Shown here one piece after another: positions 19,880 to 29,003 of a stretch of DNA of 64,000 bases; the stretch's first letter is position 1, and every line of letters starts with the position of its first letter. The stretch is from Streptomyces sp. ASQP_92. Its GTDB lineage: Bacteria; Actinomycetota; Actinomycetes; Streptomycetales; Streptomycetaceae. The stretch is from positions 496,001 through 560,000 of the forward strand of contig NZ_JAODUA010000001.1 of the NCBI RefSeq assembly GCF_025399895.1, in the 5' to 3' direction. The position numbers and the translations under genes are program-made. The notes beneath the pieces are model-generated. The model saw only the letters and a program-made list of their open reading frames with translations. It searched no databases and had not been told where the DNA came from.

Positions 19880-21329
19880 CCGTCAGATGTCCCATGGCGT
19901 TGAGGCAGGCGAGGAGCGTCCTGGCCTGCACATTGACGTAGTGCCCGTGTTTGATCAGCGCCGTGAGCTGGCTGACCGTCACCCACTGGTAGCCGGTCGG
20001 CGGCTCGATCGGTGCGTCCCGCTCGTCGGCCTCGATGACGAGGTAGCGGTTCTCCGCGTACAGGAAGCGGCCGCCCTCCTCCGAGTGGATGGCGTCGTAG
20101 CGGACCCGCTCGGGCGCCGCCTCCAGGACGAGGTCCAGGAACGGCGGGCGGACCTGGAGGCCCTCGAAGTTGTCCGGGGAGCACTGCACGGTGGGGGCCA
20201 GTTCGACCGTGTCGAGGAAGCCGCCCTCGACCTTGGCGTTGGCCAGGACGTGCAGCACGCCGTCGAAGGAACGGGTCAAGAAGGCCGCGATGCCCCGGCT
20301 GCACGGCTCGATCAATGGCTGCGTCCAGCTCGTCACCTCGCGGTTGCCGGCCTGGACCTCGACCGCGACCACGTTGAACCAGCGGCCGTCGTCCTTGCCG
20401 ATGCGCGCCTCGTCACGGGTCCAGCCCGGCACGTGGTCCAGCGGGATCCGCTCCGCGCGCACGTCGTAGCGCGAGCGCTCGGAGGTGAACCAGGACAGAA
20501 GGTCGACATCGGTGAGCAGGGCGCCCGCCTCGGGGTCGCGCGAGCGGGCCAGGGACTGGCTGAACTCGTCGCCCCGCACGGCGCCCGCGCCGTACGCCGG
20601 CAGACAGGCGAGGACGGTGCGCGAGTCCATGTTCACCAGGTTGTCCTGGTGCAGGAGTTCGGATATCTGACCCAGCGTCAGCCAGCAGAAGTCGTCGTCC
20701 AGCGGGACGTCGCCGTCCACCTCGACGATCATGTTGCGGTTGCTCTTGTGGTAGAACCACGAGCCGTGCTCGGACTGGAGTACATCGGCGAGGATCCGGC
20801 CGCGCCCACCGCCCGTGAAGTACTCGATGTACTTCACGTCCGTGCCCTGGTGGACCTTGGTGTAGTTGCTGCGGGTGGCCTGCACGGTGGGGGAGAGCTG
20901 GAGCAGGTTGCGGTTGCCCGGCTCCATCTTGGCCTGCATCAGGAAGTGCAGTACGCCGTCGAACTCCTTCACCAGGATGCCGAGGATGCCGACCTCGGGC
21001 TGCTTGATGATGGGCTGGTACCACTCCTTGTGGGGGCCGTCGTCGGTGGTGACGTGCAGCCCTTCGACGCTGAAGAAACGGCCGCTGGAGTGCACCAGGT
21101 TCCCGGTGCCCGGCTCGAAGGACCAGCCGCGCAGCTTGGAGAAGGGGATCCGCTCGATGCGGAAGCCGCCCGTCCTGCGGCGCTCGGCGAACCATTGGTG
21201 GAAGTCCCAGGTGGACAGGGTCCCGCCGGTGGTGGCCGCGGACGCCGCGATCCGGTCGGCTACCGACACCGGCTCACGGGGCTGGACCACCGGCTGAAGC
21301 TCAGTCAGCTCCGCAAGTGTCGACGACAT
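19872..21329 (-). CDS. NDP-hexose 2,3-dehydratase
   Basis: The 485-residue protein consists of two homologous halves (each with a FDGVLHxLxxAKxE motif and an AKxE...TVQ pattern, near residues 120-160 and 340-380). This is the tandem architecture of TylX3/LanS/Gra-ORF27-type 2,3-dehydratases. It removes the C-2 hydroxyl of NDP-4-keto-6-deoxyglucose, the entry to 2-deoxysugars. The ATG at 21329 has GAGGAGAG upstream. Confidence 0.93.
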   Translation of the reverse strand: MSSTLAELTELQPVVQPREPVSVADRIAASAATTGGTLSTWDFHQWFAERRRTGGFRIERIPFSKLRGWSFEPGTGNLVHSSGRFFSVEGLHVTTDDGPHKEWYQPIIKQPEVGILGILVKEFDGVLHFLMQAKMEPGNRNLLQLSPTVQATRSNYTKVHQGTDVKYIEYFTGGGRGRILADVLQSEHGSWFYHKSNRNMIVEVDGDVPLDDDFCWLTLGQISELLHQDNLVNMDSRTVLACLPAYGAGAVRGDEFSQSLARSRDPEAGALLTDVDLLSWFTSERSRYDVRAERIPLDHVPGWTRDEARIGKDDGRWFNVVAVEVQAGNREVTSWTQPLIEPCSRGIAAFLTRSFDGVLHVLANAKVEGGFLDTVELAPTVQCSPDNFEGLQVRPPFLDLVLEAAPERVRYDAIHSEEGGRFLYAENRYLVIEADERDAPIEPPTGYQWVTVSQLTALIKHGHYVNVQARTLLACLNAMGHLTDD

Positions 21330-21380
21330 GTACGCTCTCTCCTCGTCAGGGTGCTGGGGTGGAGGGGTGTCGGGGGTCCG

Positions 21381-22682
21381 TCACCAGCCGGCGACGAAGT
21401 CCCGGATCGAAGACGTCATGAAGTCGGTGTGCTCATCGGTGAGCCCCGGATAGACGCCGATCCAGAAGGTCTGCTCGGTGATGATGTCGGAGTTGGTCAG
21501 GTCGCCCACGACGCGGTGCGGGGCGTCCACGTAGGCGGGCTGGCGGGTCAGATTGCCGGCGAACAGGTTGCGGGTGCCGATCTTCCGCTCTTCGAGGAAG
21601 TTCACCAACTCCTTGCGCCTGAACGGCGCGTCGGGGTCGACGGTGATCACGAAGCCGAACCAGCTCGGCTCGCTGCCGAGGGTCGCCTCCGGCAGGATCA
21701 GGTGCGGCACGCCCTCCAGGCCCTCGCGCAGACGCTGCCAGTTGCGGCGGCGGGCCGCGGTGAAATCGTCGACCTTGTCGAGCTGGGTGAGACCGAGCGC
21801 GGCCTGGAGGTCGGTGGCCTTCAGGTTGTAACCGATGTGCGAGTAGATGTACTTGTGGTCGTAGCCGGCCGGCAGCGTGCCCAGCTGGTACTGGAAGCGC
21901 TTGAAGCAGCGGTCGCTCTCGCCCGGCTCGCACCAGCAGTCCCGGCCCCAGTCGCGCAGCGACTCCACGATCCGGGCCAGCGCCAGGTTCGAGGTCAGCA
22001 CGCAGCCGCCCTCACCCATCGTCAGGTGGTGCGCGGGATAGAAGCTCACCGTCGTCAAGTCACCGAAGGTGCCGGTGAGTTGACCGTTGTAGAGGGAGCC
22101 GACCGCGTCGCAGTTGTCCTCGACGAGGAAGAGGTCGTTCTCCTCGGCGATCTGCGCGACCTCGGCGACCTCGAAGGGGTTGCCGAGCGCGTGCGCGACC
22201 ATGATGGCGCGGGTCTTGGGACCGACGGCGGCCTTGATGCGCTCCGCGGTCGTGTTGTACGTCCGCAGCTCGACGTCCACGAAGACCGGGACGAGGCCGT
22301 TCTGGAGGATCGGGTTGACGGTGGTGGGGAAGCCGGCGGCCACCGTGATGACCTCGTCGCCGGGCTTGAGGCGGCGGTCCTCCAGGTGCGGCGAGGTGAG
22401 CGCCGACATGGCGAGCAGGTTGGCCGAAGAACCGGAGTTCACCAGGTGGGCCTTGCGCCGCTTCATGTAGCGGGCGAAGCGGGACTCGAACTTGCGGGAG
22501 CTGGTGCCGGCGGCTATCCGCATGTCCAGCGCGGCCTCCACCAGAGCCACTCGGTCGGCGGGCTCCAGGACCGCGCCGGAGGGCCAGATCTCGCTGACTC
22601 CCGGCACGAACTCATGGGACGGCTCCTTCTCCAGGTGGTACTCCCGCACCTGTTCGAGAATCCGTGCCTTGGTGTCACTCAT
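21381..22682 (-). CDS. NDP-4-keto-2,6-dideoxyhexose 3-dehydratase (PLP/PMP enzyme)
   Basis: The 433-residue DegT/DnrJ/EryC1-fold protein carries [14 protein letters not shown] near residue 220: the PLP-anchoring Lys of aminotransferases is replaced by His, the diagnostic change of the C-3 deoxygenases (E1/ColD, SpnQ, UrdQ, LanQ). An Fe-S cluster is usual in this group; Cys residues in the [13 protein letters not shown] stretch just downstream are candidates. It removes the C-3 hydroxyl, so the sugars include 2,3,6-trideoxyhexoses such as amicetose or rhodinose. The ATG at 22682 is preceded by GGAGG. Confidence 0.94.
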   Translation of the reverse strand: MSDTKARILEQVREYHLEKEPSHEFVPGVSEIWPSGAVLEPADRVALVEAALDMRIAAGTSSRKFESRFARYMKRRKAHLVNSGSSANLLAMSALTSPHLEDRRLKPGDEVITVAAGFPTTVNPILQNGLVPVFVDVELRTYNTTAERIKAAVGPKTRAIMVAHALGNPFEVAEVAQIAEENDLFLVEDNCDAVGSLYNGQLTGTFGDLTTVSFYPAHHLTMGEGGCVLTSNLALARIVESLRDWGRDCWCEPGESDRCFKRFQYQLGTLPAGYDHKYIYSHIGYNLKATDLQAALGLTQLDKVDDFTAARRRNWQRLREGLEGVPHLILPEATLGSEPSWFGFVITVDPDAPFRRKELVNFLEERKIGTRNLFAGNLTRQPAYVDAPHRVVGDLTNSDIITEQTFWIGVYPGLTDEHTDFMTSSIRDFVAGW

Positions 22683-22721
22683 TTTGGCTGCCTCCATGGT
22701 CGTCAGTTCGGCACGAAGCCC

Positions 22722-23747
22722 TCAGCGGTGATCCGACACGGCCATCGTTGTGGGAACGACTTGAAGGGCACTGGACAACGGCTCGCGATGCGCGGCGAGG
22801 CGGGCGTGGGCCAGCAGATCGCGCAGCGAATCGTCCAGGCTCCGCCGCGGTGACCAGCCCAGAAGCCGCTTCGCGCGGCCGATGTCCATGCGCTGCCACT
22901 CGGCCTCGGGCGGCCGGCCGCCCGCGCTGGGCGCCTCGATGATCTCGGCGGTGGCGCCCGCGAGTTCGGTGAGCCGGGCCACAAGCGAGCGCACCGATGT
23001 CGCCTGCCCGCCCCCGATGTTGAGGACCTGGCCGCTGATGTCGGAGCCGGCCGCGGCGAGCGCCGCGTCCGCCACGTCGCGCACGTCCACGAAGTCGCGG
23101 TGGGCAAGGAGCGGGGCGAGCCGCAGAGGCTCGGGGGCGGACGTGACGAGGTGGTGGGCCACCATGCCGAGCAGGCTCGCCCGGTGCGTTCCGGGCCCCG
23201 ACACATTGGAGACCCGCAGCACCAGACCCCGCGCCCGCCCCGACGCCGCCGCGTCGAGCAGCGCACGGGCCCCGGCCAGCTTCGAGCGGCCGTACGGGGT
23301 GACCGGCGCGGTCGGGGTGTCCTCGGTGATGCCGGTGCGCGGCACCGGGCCGTACTCGTGCACCGAGCCGAGCTGGATCAGCCGGGGCGGCGCCTGGAGC
23401 GGGGCGGTCGCGGCGACCAGGCGCTCCACCAGGTCGGCGTTGGCGCGCGTCATGTCGTCCTCGGTGGCCTGCCACACGGCGCCCGCCGCGTTCACCACCA
23501 CCCGCGCGCCGCACTCGGCGAGCAGCTCCGCGATGCGCTCCGGCTCGGCGCTCACCACGTCAAGTGGGCGTATGTGGTGGGGAGTTGACGTGCTCCGGGT
23601 GCTGCGGGCGACGCCGGTCACCGTCCAGCCCGCCGCGTCGAACACCTCGCAGATGTGCCGGCCCACGAACCCCGTGGCGCCGAGCACCACCACCGATCCG
23701 GCGCCGCCGCCTTCTGTGCCGCCTGTTCTTCGGTCGTTCACCGACAC
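22722..23747 (-). CDS. NDP-hexose 4-ketoreductase (extended SDR)
   Basis: The 341-residue protein begins with VVLGATGFVGRHI (NAD(P)-binding), and has SVHEYG and YGRSKLAGA with catalytic Tyr and Lys, as in LanR/UrdR/UrdZ3-type reductases. It makes the final 4-OH of the activated deoxysugar. I chose the GTG at 23747 (VSVNDRR), which has AGGAGGT 7 bp upstream. It is the first gene of the sugar operon and faces the epimerase gene across a region with two SARP-like boxes. Confidence 0.9.
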   Translation of the reverse strand: MSVNDRRTGGTEGGGAGSVVVLGATGFVGRHICEVFDAAGWTVTGVARSTRSTSTPHHIRPLDVVSAEPERIAELLAECGARVVVNAAGAVWQATEDDMTRANADLVERLVAATAPLQAPPRLIQLGSVHEYGPVPRTGITEDTPTAPVTPYGRSKLAGARALLDAAASGRARGLVLRVSNVSGPGTHRASLLGMVAHHLVTSAPEPLRLAPLLAHRDFVDVRDVADAALAAAGSDISGQVLNIGGGQATSVRSLVARLTELAGATAEIIEAPSAGGRPPEAEWQRMDIGRAKRLLGWSPRRSLDDSLRDLLAHARLAAHREPLSSALQVVPTTMAVSDHR

Positions 23748-23781
23748 CGTGGCTACCTCCTGTATGCGCGGTTTGAGCGGC

Positions 23782-23813
23782 ACTGTGACGGGTGGCGCTC
23801 GGGGACCGCTGGA
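23782..23813 (-). promoter_or_regulatory. Putative SARP box for the deoxysugar operon (weak)
   Basis: Reverse strand: TCCAGCG, 4 bp, CCGAGCG, 8 bp, CACAGT. The geometry is exact (11-bp pitch, 8-bp gap to a -10-like hexamer) though the heptamers are diverged. The predicted transcript start is about 25-30 bp before the 4-ketoreductase. Confidence 0.5.
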
Positions 23814-23826
23814 GGTGGTGGGTGGC

Positions 23827-23858
23827 GCTACCGGAACTTGAGTCGGGGCGCCTACCGT
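23827..23858 (+). promoter_or_regulatory. Putative SARP box for the 3,5-epimerase (weak)
   Basis: Forward strand: GCTACCG, 4 bp, TTGAGTC, 8 bp, TACCGT. The hexamer ends 8 bp before the ATG of the epimerase, which predicts a leaderless message. Confidence 0.45.
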
Positions 23859-23866
23859 CCGGGACC

Positions 23867-24490
23867 ATGAGGATCGAAGAGACCGCCGTACCGGACGCGT
23901 ACCGCATCATGCCGAAGCTGCTGACGGACCCCCGCGGCAGTTTCCACGAGTCGTACCGCTATGACCTGCTCGCCGCCGAGACCGGGCACGAGTTCGTGCC
24001 GCGCCAGGTCAACTACTCGGCCTCCTCGCGCAATACGGTGCGCGGGCTGCACGGCGTGGCCATCCCGCCGGGCCAGGCCAAGCTGGTGAGCTGTGTGCGC
24101 GGGGCGCTCCTGGACGTGGTCGTCGACGTGCGCGTGGGGTCTCCCACCTTCGGTGAGCACATCACCACGATCCTGGACGCGCGGGAGGGGCGGGCCATGT
24201 TCGTGGCGGAGGGGCTCGCGCACGGGTTCGTGGCGCTGACCGACGACACGTGCATCAGCTATCTCTGCTCCACCGAGTACGTGCCGGGTACGCAGCTCGA
24301 TCTGCGGGCGCTCGACCCGGAGTTGGGGCTGCCCTGGGCGCGGTGGCTCACGGGGGAGCCGGTGTTGTCGGAGAAGGATGCGGGGGCTCCTACCGTCGCG
24401 GAGGCCCTGGAGCTCGGGTTGCTTCCTACGTATGCGCAGTGTGTTTCCCTCTACGGGAGGGGTTCGGAGGGGTCGCGCCGGGCGGCGTAG
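23867..24490 (+). CDS. dTDP-4-keto-deoxyhexose 3,5-epimerase (RmlC-like)
   Basis: The 207-residue cupin resembles RmlC and the cluster-type C-5 epimerases. It has DPRGSFHESYR, the NYSASSRNTVRGLHG segment with the conserved Arg and catalytic His, and AEGLAHGFVALTDD with the second conserved motif. It converts D- to L-configured 4-keto sugars, so both D- and L-sugars are possible here. No good ribosome site precedes the ATG; a leaderless mRNA would explain that. It is a single-gene unit divergent from the sugar operon. Confidence 0.9.
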   Translation: MRIEETAVPDAYRIMPKLLTDPRGSFHESYRYDLLAAETGHEFVPRQVNYSASSRNTVRGLHGVAIPPGQAKLVSCVRGALLDVVVDVRVGSPTFGEHITTILDAREGRAMFVAEGLAHGFVALTDDTCISYLCSTEYVPGTQLDLRALDPELGLPWARWLTGEPVLSEKDAGAPTVAEALELGLLPTYAQCVSLYGRGSEGSRRAA

Positions 24491-24519
24491 GGGCCGCAGG
24501 GCGCTCGGCGGCCTGCGGC

Positions 24520-25080
24520 CCGGTGGTCGCCTCTTGCGCAGTTCCCCGCGCCCCTTAACTACTCGGTGCCGGCCCGCATCGAGACACCTCGGCGTCTGGG
24601 CGGAGCCCCGGGGCCCCTTTTTAGCTGCGGCCCGGTGGTCGCTTCTCGCGCAGTTCCCCGCGCCCCTGGCAGGACCGGTGCCGGCCCGCATGGGTCGCCT
24701 CAGCCCGTCCGGCGATGGGAGCCCCCTTTCGGCCGCGGCCCGGTGGTCGCTTCTCGCGCAGTTCCCCGCGCCCCTTAAGTGCTCGGTGCTGGGGCACTTT
24801 CAGCCTGTCCGGCGTTTGAGGACGAGCGCCCTTTAGGCGCGATACGGGGTCTGGGGCGGAGCCCCAGGGAGCCCCCTTTTTCGGGTGCGGCCCGGTGGTC
24901 GCTTCTCGCGCAGTTCCTCGCGCCCCTTAAGTGCTCGGTGCTGGGGCACTTTCAGCCTGTCCGGCGTTTGAGGACGAGCGCCCTTTAGGCGCGAAACGGG
25001 GTTTGGGGCGGAGCCCCGAGGTGCCCTTGCGTCTGCGGGTCGTGCGGGGCTGGTCGCGCAGTTCCTCGCGCCCCTGGCAG
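24520..25080. repeat. Dispersed GC-rich intergenic repeats, five copies
   Basis: The core cgcagttcc(c/t)cgcgcccct recurs at 24537, 24649, 24757, 24909 and 25057, interleaved with two near-identical copies (about 24780-24870 and 24931-25020) of a unit carrying gtttgaggacgagcgcc and a ggggcggagcccc hairpin. No plausible gene lies in the 690-bp gap. The same unit occurs at 33.4 kb (inverted) and 58.4 kb. Confidence 0.8.
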
Positions 25081-25131
25081 GACCGGTGCCGGCCCGCATC
25101 GAGACACCTCGGCCCGTCCGGCGTCGCATCG

Positions 25132-25172
25132 CTTGGGCCCGCCTCCGGATGAGTTCCGGGGGCGGGCCCAAG
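25132..25172 (-). terminator. Terminator of the rml/FAD operon
   Basis: Perfect 12-bp arms CTTGGGCCCGCC / GGCGGGCCCAAG flank a 17-nt loop, just beyond the stop of the reverse-strand FAD monooxygenase. Confidence 0.75.
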
Positions 25173-25180
25173 TCGTGTGG

Positions 25181-26785
25181 TCAGTGGGTGAGTTGAGGCG
25201 ACGCCGCGGGGTGGATTCCCAGGGTGGTCAGTGCGGTCGATGGGGACTCCTTCGCTGTGCCGCGGGCGGCCAGGTAGCCGTCGGGGCGGATCAGGAGCCA
25301 GGTGCCCGAAGGGGCGCCCAGGGCGGTGGACAGGTGGCCGGACGGGTCGGACAGGGTGTCCGGGCCGGGGGTGTTGACCGTGCGGACGCGTACCGAGGGG
25401 CCGTAGTGGTCCTCGGGGGCCGGCCCGAAGGTCAGCAACAGCCATTGCGGGCGCTGGAGTTCGGCGATGACCTCCTGCCAGCCGGGGCTGGTGGCCAGGT
25501 CCGGGGTGGTGACGCGGGCCACGCGTTCGCCGGGACGCACCCCGGCGGACGGGGTCGAGGCGTGGGCCAGGGGGCCCGCCGCGTAGCCGAGGCCGAGCGC
25601 CGACATGCCGCCCATGATCTTGCGCTGGATGCGCCCCTTGATGGGCGGCAGCGAGCGCAGCACCGTGAACGCGGCACGCAGCGCGGCCGCCGCCTTGCGG
25701 CTGCGCAACTGGACCAGCATCGTCGCCATCTTGGTGGTGCGCAGCAACTCCGCGCCCACCGGGACCCGTTCGTCGCTGTAGCTGTCCAGGAGGGTCTCCG
25801 GGGCCTCGCCGCGCAGGACCGTGGCGAGCTTCCAGGAGAGGTTGACGGCGTCCTGGACACCGGTGTTCATGCCCTGCCCGGAGGCCGGGCTGTGGACGTG
25901 GGCGGCGTCACCGGCGAGCAGGACGCGCCCGTTGCGCATCTGTCCGATCATGCGCTGCTGGATGGTGAACACCGAGACCCAGGACGGCGATTCGACCACC
26001 GCGGGCCTGCCCGTACCGGTGCTGATCTTCGCCGAGAAGCGCCGGGCCACCATCGCGTCGTCGCCGCCGTAGGACGTCTCCGCGGTGTCGAGCAGGCGCC
26101 ACTTGCCGGGCTCGGGGAACGGCACCATCATCACGGTGCCGGTGGGCGTGCGCATCCAGTGGATGCTGTCCTTGGGCAGGTCGCAGTGGACGGTGGCGTC
26201 CGCGATCAGCCAGGTCTCGCTCGACTCACCTTCGAGTTTCAGGCCGAGCTGCTTGCGGATGGTGCTGTGTCCGCCGTCCGTGCCGACCAGCCAGTCGACC
26301 GTCATGGTCTCGGTGGACCCGTCGGCGTGGACCAGGTGGGCCCGTACGCCGTCGGAGCCCAGGTCCTCGAACTCCGTCAGGCGCACGCCCCACTCGATCT
26401 CCACACCCCGGCGGGCCGTCGCGGTGCGCAGCACCTCCTCGGTGATGACCTGGTCGACCATCAGCGTGAAGGGGAAGCGGGTGGGCAGCCGGCTGTAGTC
26501 CGTGTCGAAGCGGATCAGGCGCCGGCCGTTCTGGTGCAGCGTGAAGTGCTCCACGCGCTGGCCGCGCGGCAGCAGCTCGTCCAGGATGCCCATCTGGTCG
26601 TACGTCTCAAGGGTGCGGGCGTGCGTGGCGAGCGCCCGGCTGGTGGTGGCCGGGCCGGCCGCCGCGTCCACGAGGCGGACCCGGACGCCGTGCCGGGCCA
26701 GCTCGTGGGCGGCGCTGAGCCCGACCGGCCCGGCGCCCACGACCAGCACCTGGGGTGCGGGCGCCGTCATGTCGAGCTGTGTCAC
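25181..26785 (-). CDS. FAD-dependent aromatic hydroxylase (RdmE/PgaE-like)
   Basis: The 534-residue class A flavoprotein monooxygenase has VLVVGAGPVGLSAAHE (FAD, near residue 15), the middle DG motif region (LVGTDGGHSTIRKQL) and GDAAHVHSPASGQGMN, plus a C-terminal thioredoxin-like domain as in RdmE, PgaE and OxyS relatives. It probably hydroxylates the aromatic polyketide using NAD(P)H and O2. The GTG at 26785 is chosen because it overlaps the rmlB stop (GTGA) and has AGGAGG 8 bp upstream. It is the last gene of a five-gene operon. Confidence 0.9.
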   Translation of the reverse strand: MTQLDMTAPAPQVLVVGAGPVGLSAAHELARHGVRVRLVDAAAGPATTSRALATHARTLETYDQMGILDELLPRGQRVEHFTLHQNGRRLIRFDTDYSRLPTRFPFTLMVDQVITEEVLRTATARRGVEIEWGVRLTEFEDLGSDGVRAHLVHADGSTETMTVDWLVGTDGGHSTIRKQLGLKLEGESSETWLIADATVHCDLPKDSIHWMRTPTGTVMMVPFPEPGKWRLLDTAETSYGGDDAMVARRFSAKISTGTGRPAVVESPSWVSVFTIQQRMIGQMRNGRVLLAGDAAHVHSPASGQGMNTGVQDAVNLSWKLATVLRGEAPETLLDSYSDERVPVGAELLRTTKMATMLVQLRSRKAAAALRAAFTVLRSLPPIKGRIQRKIMGGMSALGLGYAAGPLAHASTPSAGVRPGERVARVTTPDLATSPGWQEVIAELQRPQWLLLTFGPAPEDHYGPSVRVRTVNTPGPDTLSDPSGHLSTALGAPSGTWLLIRPDGYLAARGTAKESPSTALTTLGIHPAASPQLTH

Positions 26786-27831
26786 TTCTGGCCCTCCTGC
26801 GGCGCGTGCTTGACCGCCTTCCACCAGCCGGGGTTGTCGCGGTACCAGGCGGCGGTCTCGGCCAGGCCGTCCTCGAAGGAGATGCGCGGCGCGTAGCCGA
26901 GCTCCTCGGCGATCTTCGCCTCGCTCAGCGAGTAGCGCAGGTCATGACCCTTGCGGTCGGCGACCCGGACCACCTTCGACCAGTCGTTGCCGGTCAGCTC
27001 GAGGAGACGTTCGGTGATCTGGCGGTTGGTCTGCTCGTTGCCGCCGCCCACGTTGTAGATCTCGCCCGCGCGGCCCTTGGCGAGGACGAGCTGGATGGCG
27101 CGGCAGTGGTCGTCGACGTGCAGCCACTCGCGGATGTTGGCGCCCTCGCCGTACAGCGGGACCGTCTCGCCTTCGAGCAGGTTGGTCACGAACCGCGGGA
27201 TCAGCTTCTCGGGGTGCTGGTAGGGCCCGTAGTTGTTGGAGCAGCGGGTGATCGACACGTTCAGGCCGTGGGTGCGCCAGTAGGCGCGGGTGATCAGGTC
27301 CGAGCCGGCCTTGGAGGCGGCGTAGGGGGAGTTGGGGAGCAGCGGCCACTCCTCGGTCCAGGAGCCCTCGTCGATGGAGCCGTACACCTCGTCGGTGGAG
27401 ACGTGCACGACGCGCCGGACGCCGGCGCGCAGGGCGGCCTCCATGACGTTCTGGGTGCCGCCGACGTTGGTGGCGATGAACTCGGCGGCCGACTCCAGGG
27501 AGCGGTCCACATGGGACTCGGCCGCGAAGTGGACGACCGCGTCGTGGCCGGGGAACAGCTCCAGGAGCAGTTCCAGGTCGCAGATGTCGCCCTCGACGAA
27601 GGTGAGGCGGGGGTGCTCGGCGGGCAGGTTCTCGCGGTTGCCCGCGTAGGTGAGCTTGTCGAGGACGGTGACCTCGGCGTTCTCGTACCCCTCGTAGCCG
27701 CCCGCGAGGAGCGTGCGGACGTAGTGCGAGCCGATGAAGCCCGCGCCGCCGGTGACCAGGATCTTGTTCATGCCGCTCTTCTCCGTGCCGCTCATGTCCG
27801 TGCCGCTCTTCTCCGTGCCGGGGTGCGTCAT
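26782..27831 (-). CDS. rmlB: dTDP-glucose 4,6-dehydratase
   Basis: The extended SDR has ILVTGGAGFIGSHYV, STDEVYGSI and YAASKAGSDLI (catalytic Tyr and Lys), as in RmlB/StrE. It makes dTDP-4-keto-6-deoxyglucose, the common precursor of all sugars here. Two starts are possible. The ATG at 27831 overlaps the rmlA stop and has GGAGG 7 bp upstream, giving a 20-residue Thr/Glu/Lys/Ser/Gly extension. The ATG at 27771 (MNKIL) gives the usual length and has GGAGAAG upstream. The extension is encoded by a tandem DNA repeat. Confidence 0.93.
   Translation of the reverse strand: MTHPGTEKSGTDMSGTEKSGMNKILVTGGAGFIGSHYVRTLLAGGYEGYENAEVTVLDKLTYAGNRENLPAEHPRLTFVEGDICDLELLLELFPGHDAVVHFAAESHVDRSLESAAEFIATNVGGTQNVMEAALRAGVRRVVHVSTDEVYGSIDEGSWTEEWPLLPNSPYAASKAGSDLITRAYWRTHGLNVSITRCSNNYGPYQHPEKLIPRFVTNLLEGETVPLYGEGANIREWLHVDDHCRAIQLVLAKGRAGEIYNVGGGNEQTNRQITERLLELTGNDWSKVVRVADRKGHDLRYSLSEAKIAEELGYAPRISFEDGLAETAAWYRDNPGWWKAVKHAPQEGQK
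27771..27820. repeat. 30-bp-period duplication inside the rmlB 5' end
   Basis: An identical 20-bp block lies at 27771-27790 and 27801-27820. It gives a GTEKSG-type repeat in the rmlB N-terminal extension and duplicates a ribosome-site-like GGAG. Confidence 0.7.
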
Positions 27832-28895
27832 GCCGCGACCTCCACGCGGGTGTGGTCGCCGACCACGAGGCGGTGGTGGCGGCTGGCCAGGTCGATGCCC
27901 GTGACCGCCGCGGACCTGCCGAGCAGGGAGCCGTGCAGGCCCCGCACCGCGGAGATCGTCGCACCGTCCAGGGCGATCGAGTAGTCGAGATGGGTGCCGG
28001 ACAGGACGCAGTCCCGGCCGATGGACGTGTGCGGCCCGACGTGGCTGTCCTCCAGGACCGTGCCCGCGCCGATGACGACGGGGCCCTCCACGAAGGACCG
28101 CGAGATCCTCGCGCCGGCCTCGACGACGACCGCCCCGATCAGCACGCTCTGGTCGTCGACCTCGCCGTCCACCCGGCGCTCGATGGCGTCGAGCAGCATC
28201 TGGTTGCACTCCAGGACGTCCTCGACGCGCCCGGTGTCCTTCCAGTACCCGCGGTACTCCTGGGCCCGGACGGTGGAGCCGTTGGTCACCAGCCACTGGA
28301 TGGCGTCGGTGATCTCCAGCTCGCCGCGCGCGCTCGGCACGATCGAGTCGACGGCCTCGTGGATGGCCGGGGTGAAGAAGTAGACGCCGATGAGCGCCAG
28401 GTTGGAGCGCGGCACCGGGGGCTTCTCGACGAGCCGCTCCACGACGCCGGTCGCGTCGACCTCGGCGACGCCGAAGGCGCGCGGGTCCTCGACCTGGGCG
28501 ACCAGGACCTGCGCGGCCGGGCGCAGCGCGTGGAACTCGGCGGCGGCCTCGGTGATGCCGTCGGGGAGCATGTTGTCGCCGAGGTACATCACGAAGTCGT
28601 CGTCGCCGAGGAAGTCCTGGGCGAGCTGCACGCACTGGGCGAGCCCCTGGGGGCTCTCCTGCGGGATGTAGGTGATCGCGACGCCGAGCCGGGAGCCGTC
28701 GCCGAGTGCCTCGGCTATCTCCTCGACGTGGTTGCCGACGATGATGCCGATCTCGGTGACACCGAGGTCGCGGATGTTGTCGAGCACCCGCTCAAGGACG
28801 GGCTTGTTGGCGATCGGGATGAGCTGCTTGGGCATGGAGTAGCTGAACGGGCGCAGTCGGCTTCCCGTACCGCCGCTCAGAACCAGAGCCTTCAT
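27828..28895 (-). CDS. rmlA: Glucose-1-phosphate thymidylyltransferase (long form)
   Basis: The 355-residue nucleotidyltransferase starts MKALVLSGGTGSRLRP (pyrophosphorylase signature) and has MPKQLIPIANKPV, YLGDNML and GYWKDTGRVEDVLE. The C-terminal ~110 residues form a left-handed beta-helix (repeated IGAG/V motifs), as in StrD-type long enzymes of antibiotic clusters. It makes dTDP-glucose from glucose-1-phosphate and dTTP. It overlaps rmlB by ATGA. Confidence 0.95.
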   Translation of the reverse strand: MKALVLSGGTGSRLRPFSYSMPKQLIPIANKPVLERVLDNIRDLGVTEIGIIVGNHVEEIAEALGDGSRLGVAITYIPQESPQGLAQCVQLAQDFLGDDDFVMYLGDNMLPDGITEAAAEFHALRPAAQVLVAQVEDPRAFGVAEVDATGVVERLVEKPPVPRSNLALIGVYFFTPAIHEAVDSIVPSARGELEITDAIQWLVTNGSTVRAQEYRGYWKDTGRVEDVLECNQMLLDAIERRVDGEVDDQSVLIGAVVVEAGARISRSFVEGPVVIGAGTVLEDSHVGPHTSIGRDCVLSGTHLDYSIALDGATISAVRGLHGSLLGRSAAVTGIDLASRHHRLVVGDHTRVEVAA

Positions 28896-29003
28896 GGAGG
28901 GTCCTCTTCCGTGGGGTTCTTGCCGGGTACTGTCGTGATCAACGCATCAACAGGCGGATGAATGAGGGACGTTGGGGAGCGGTACGCCCCCCGAGGCCGC
29001 GGG

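Noticed and set aside
21381..22682. Sugar aminotransferase
   Set aside because: The DegT-fold protein has His instead of the PLP Lys ([14 protein letters not shown]), so it is a C-3 deoxygenase rather than an aminotransferase.
19788..22853. 1,021-codon forward open frame opposite the sugar operon
   Set aside because: It is the antisense shadow of 2,3-dehydratase, 3-dehydratase and 3-ketoreductase genes whose motifs are unambiguous; its translation is low-complexity Val/Asp/Gly/Arg typical of GC-frame artefacts.
24520..25080. Insertion sequence or transposon remnant
   Set aside because: No transposase fragment, terminal inverted repeats or target duplication; the copies are short GC-rich intergenic elements found at several loci.
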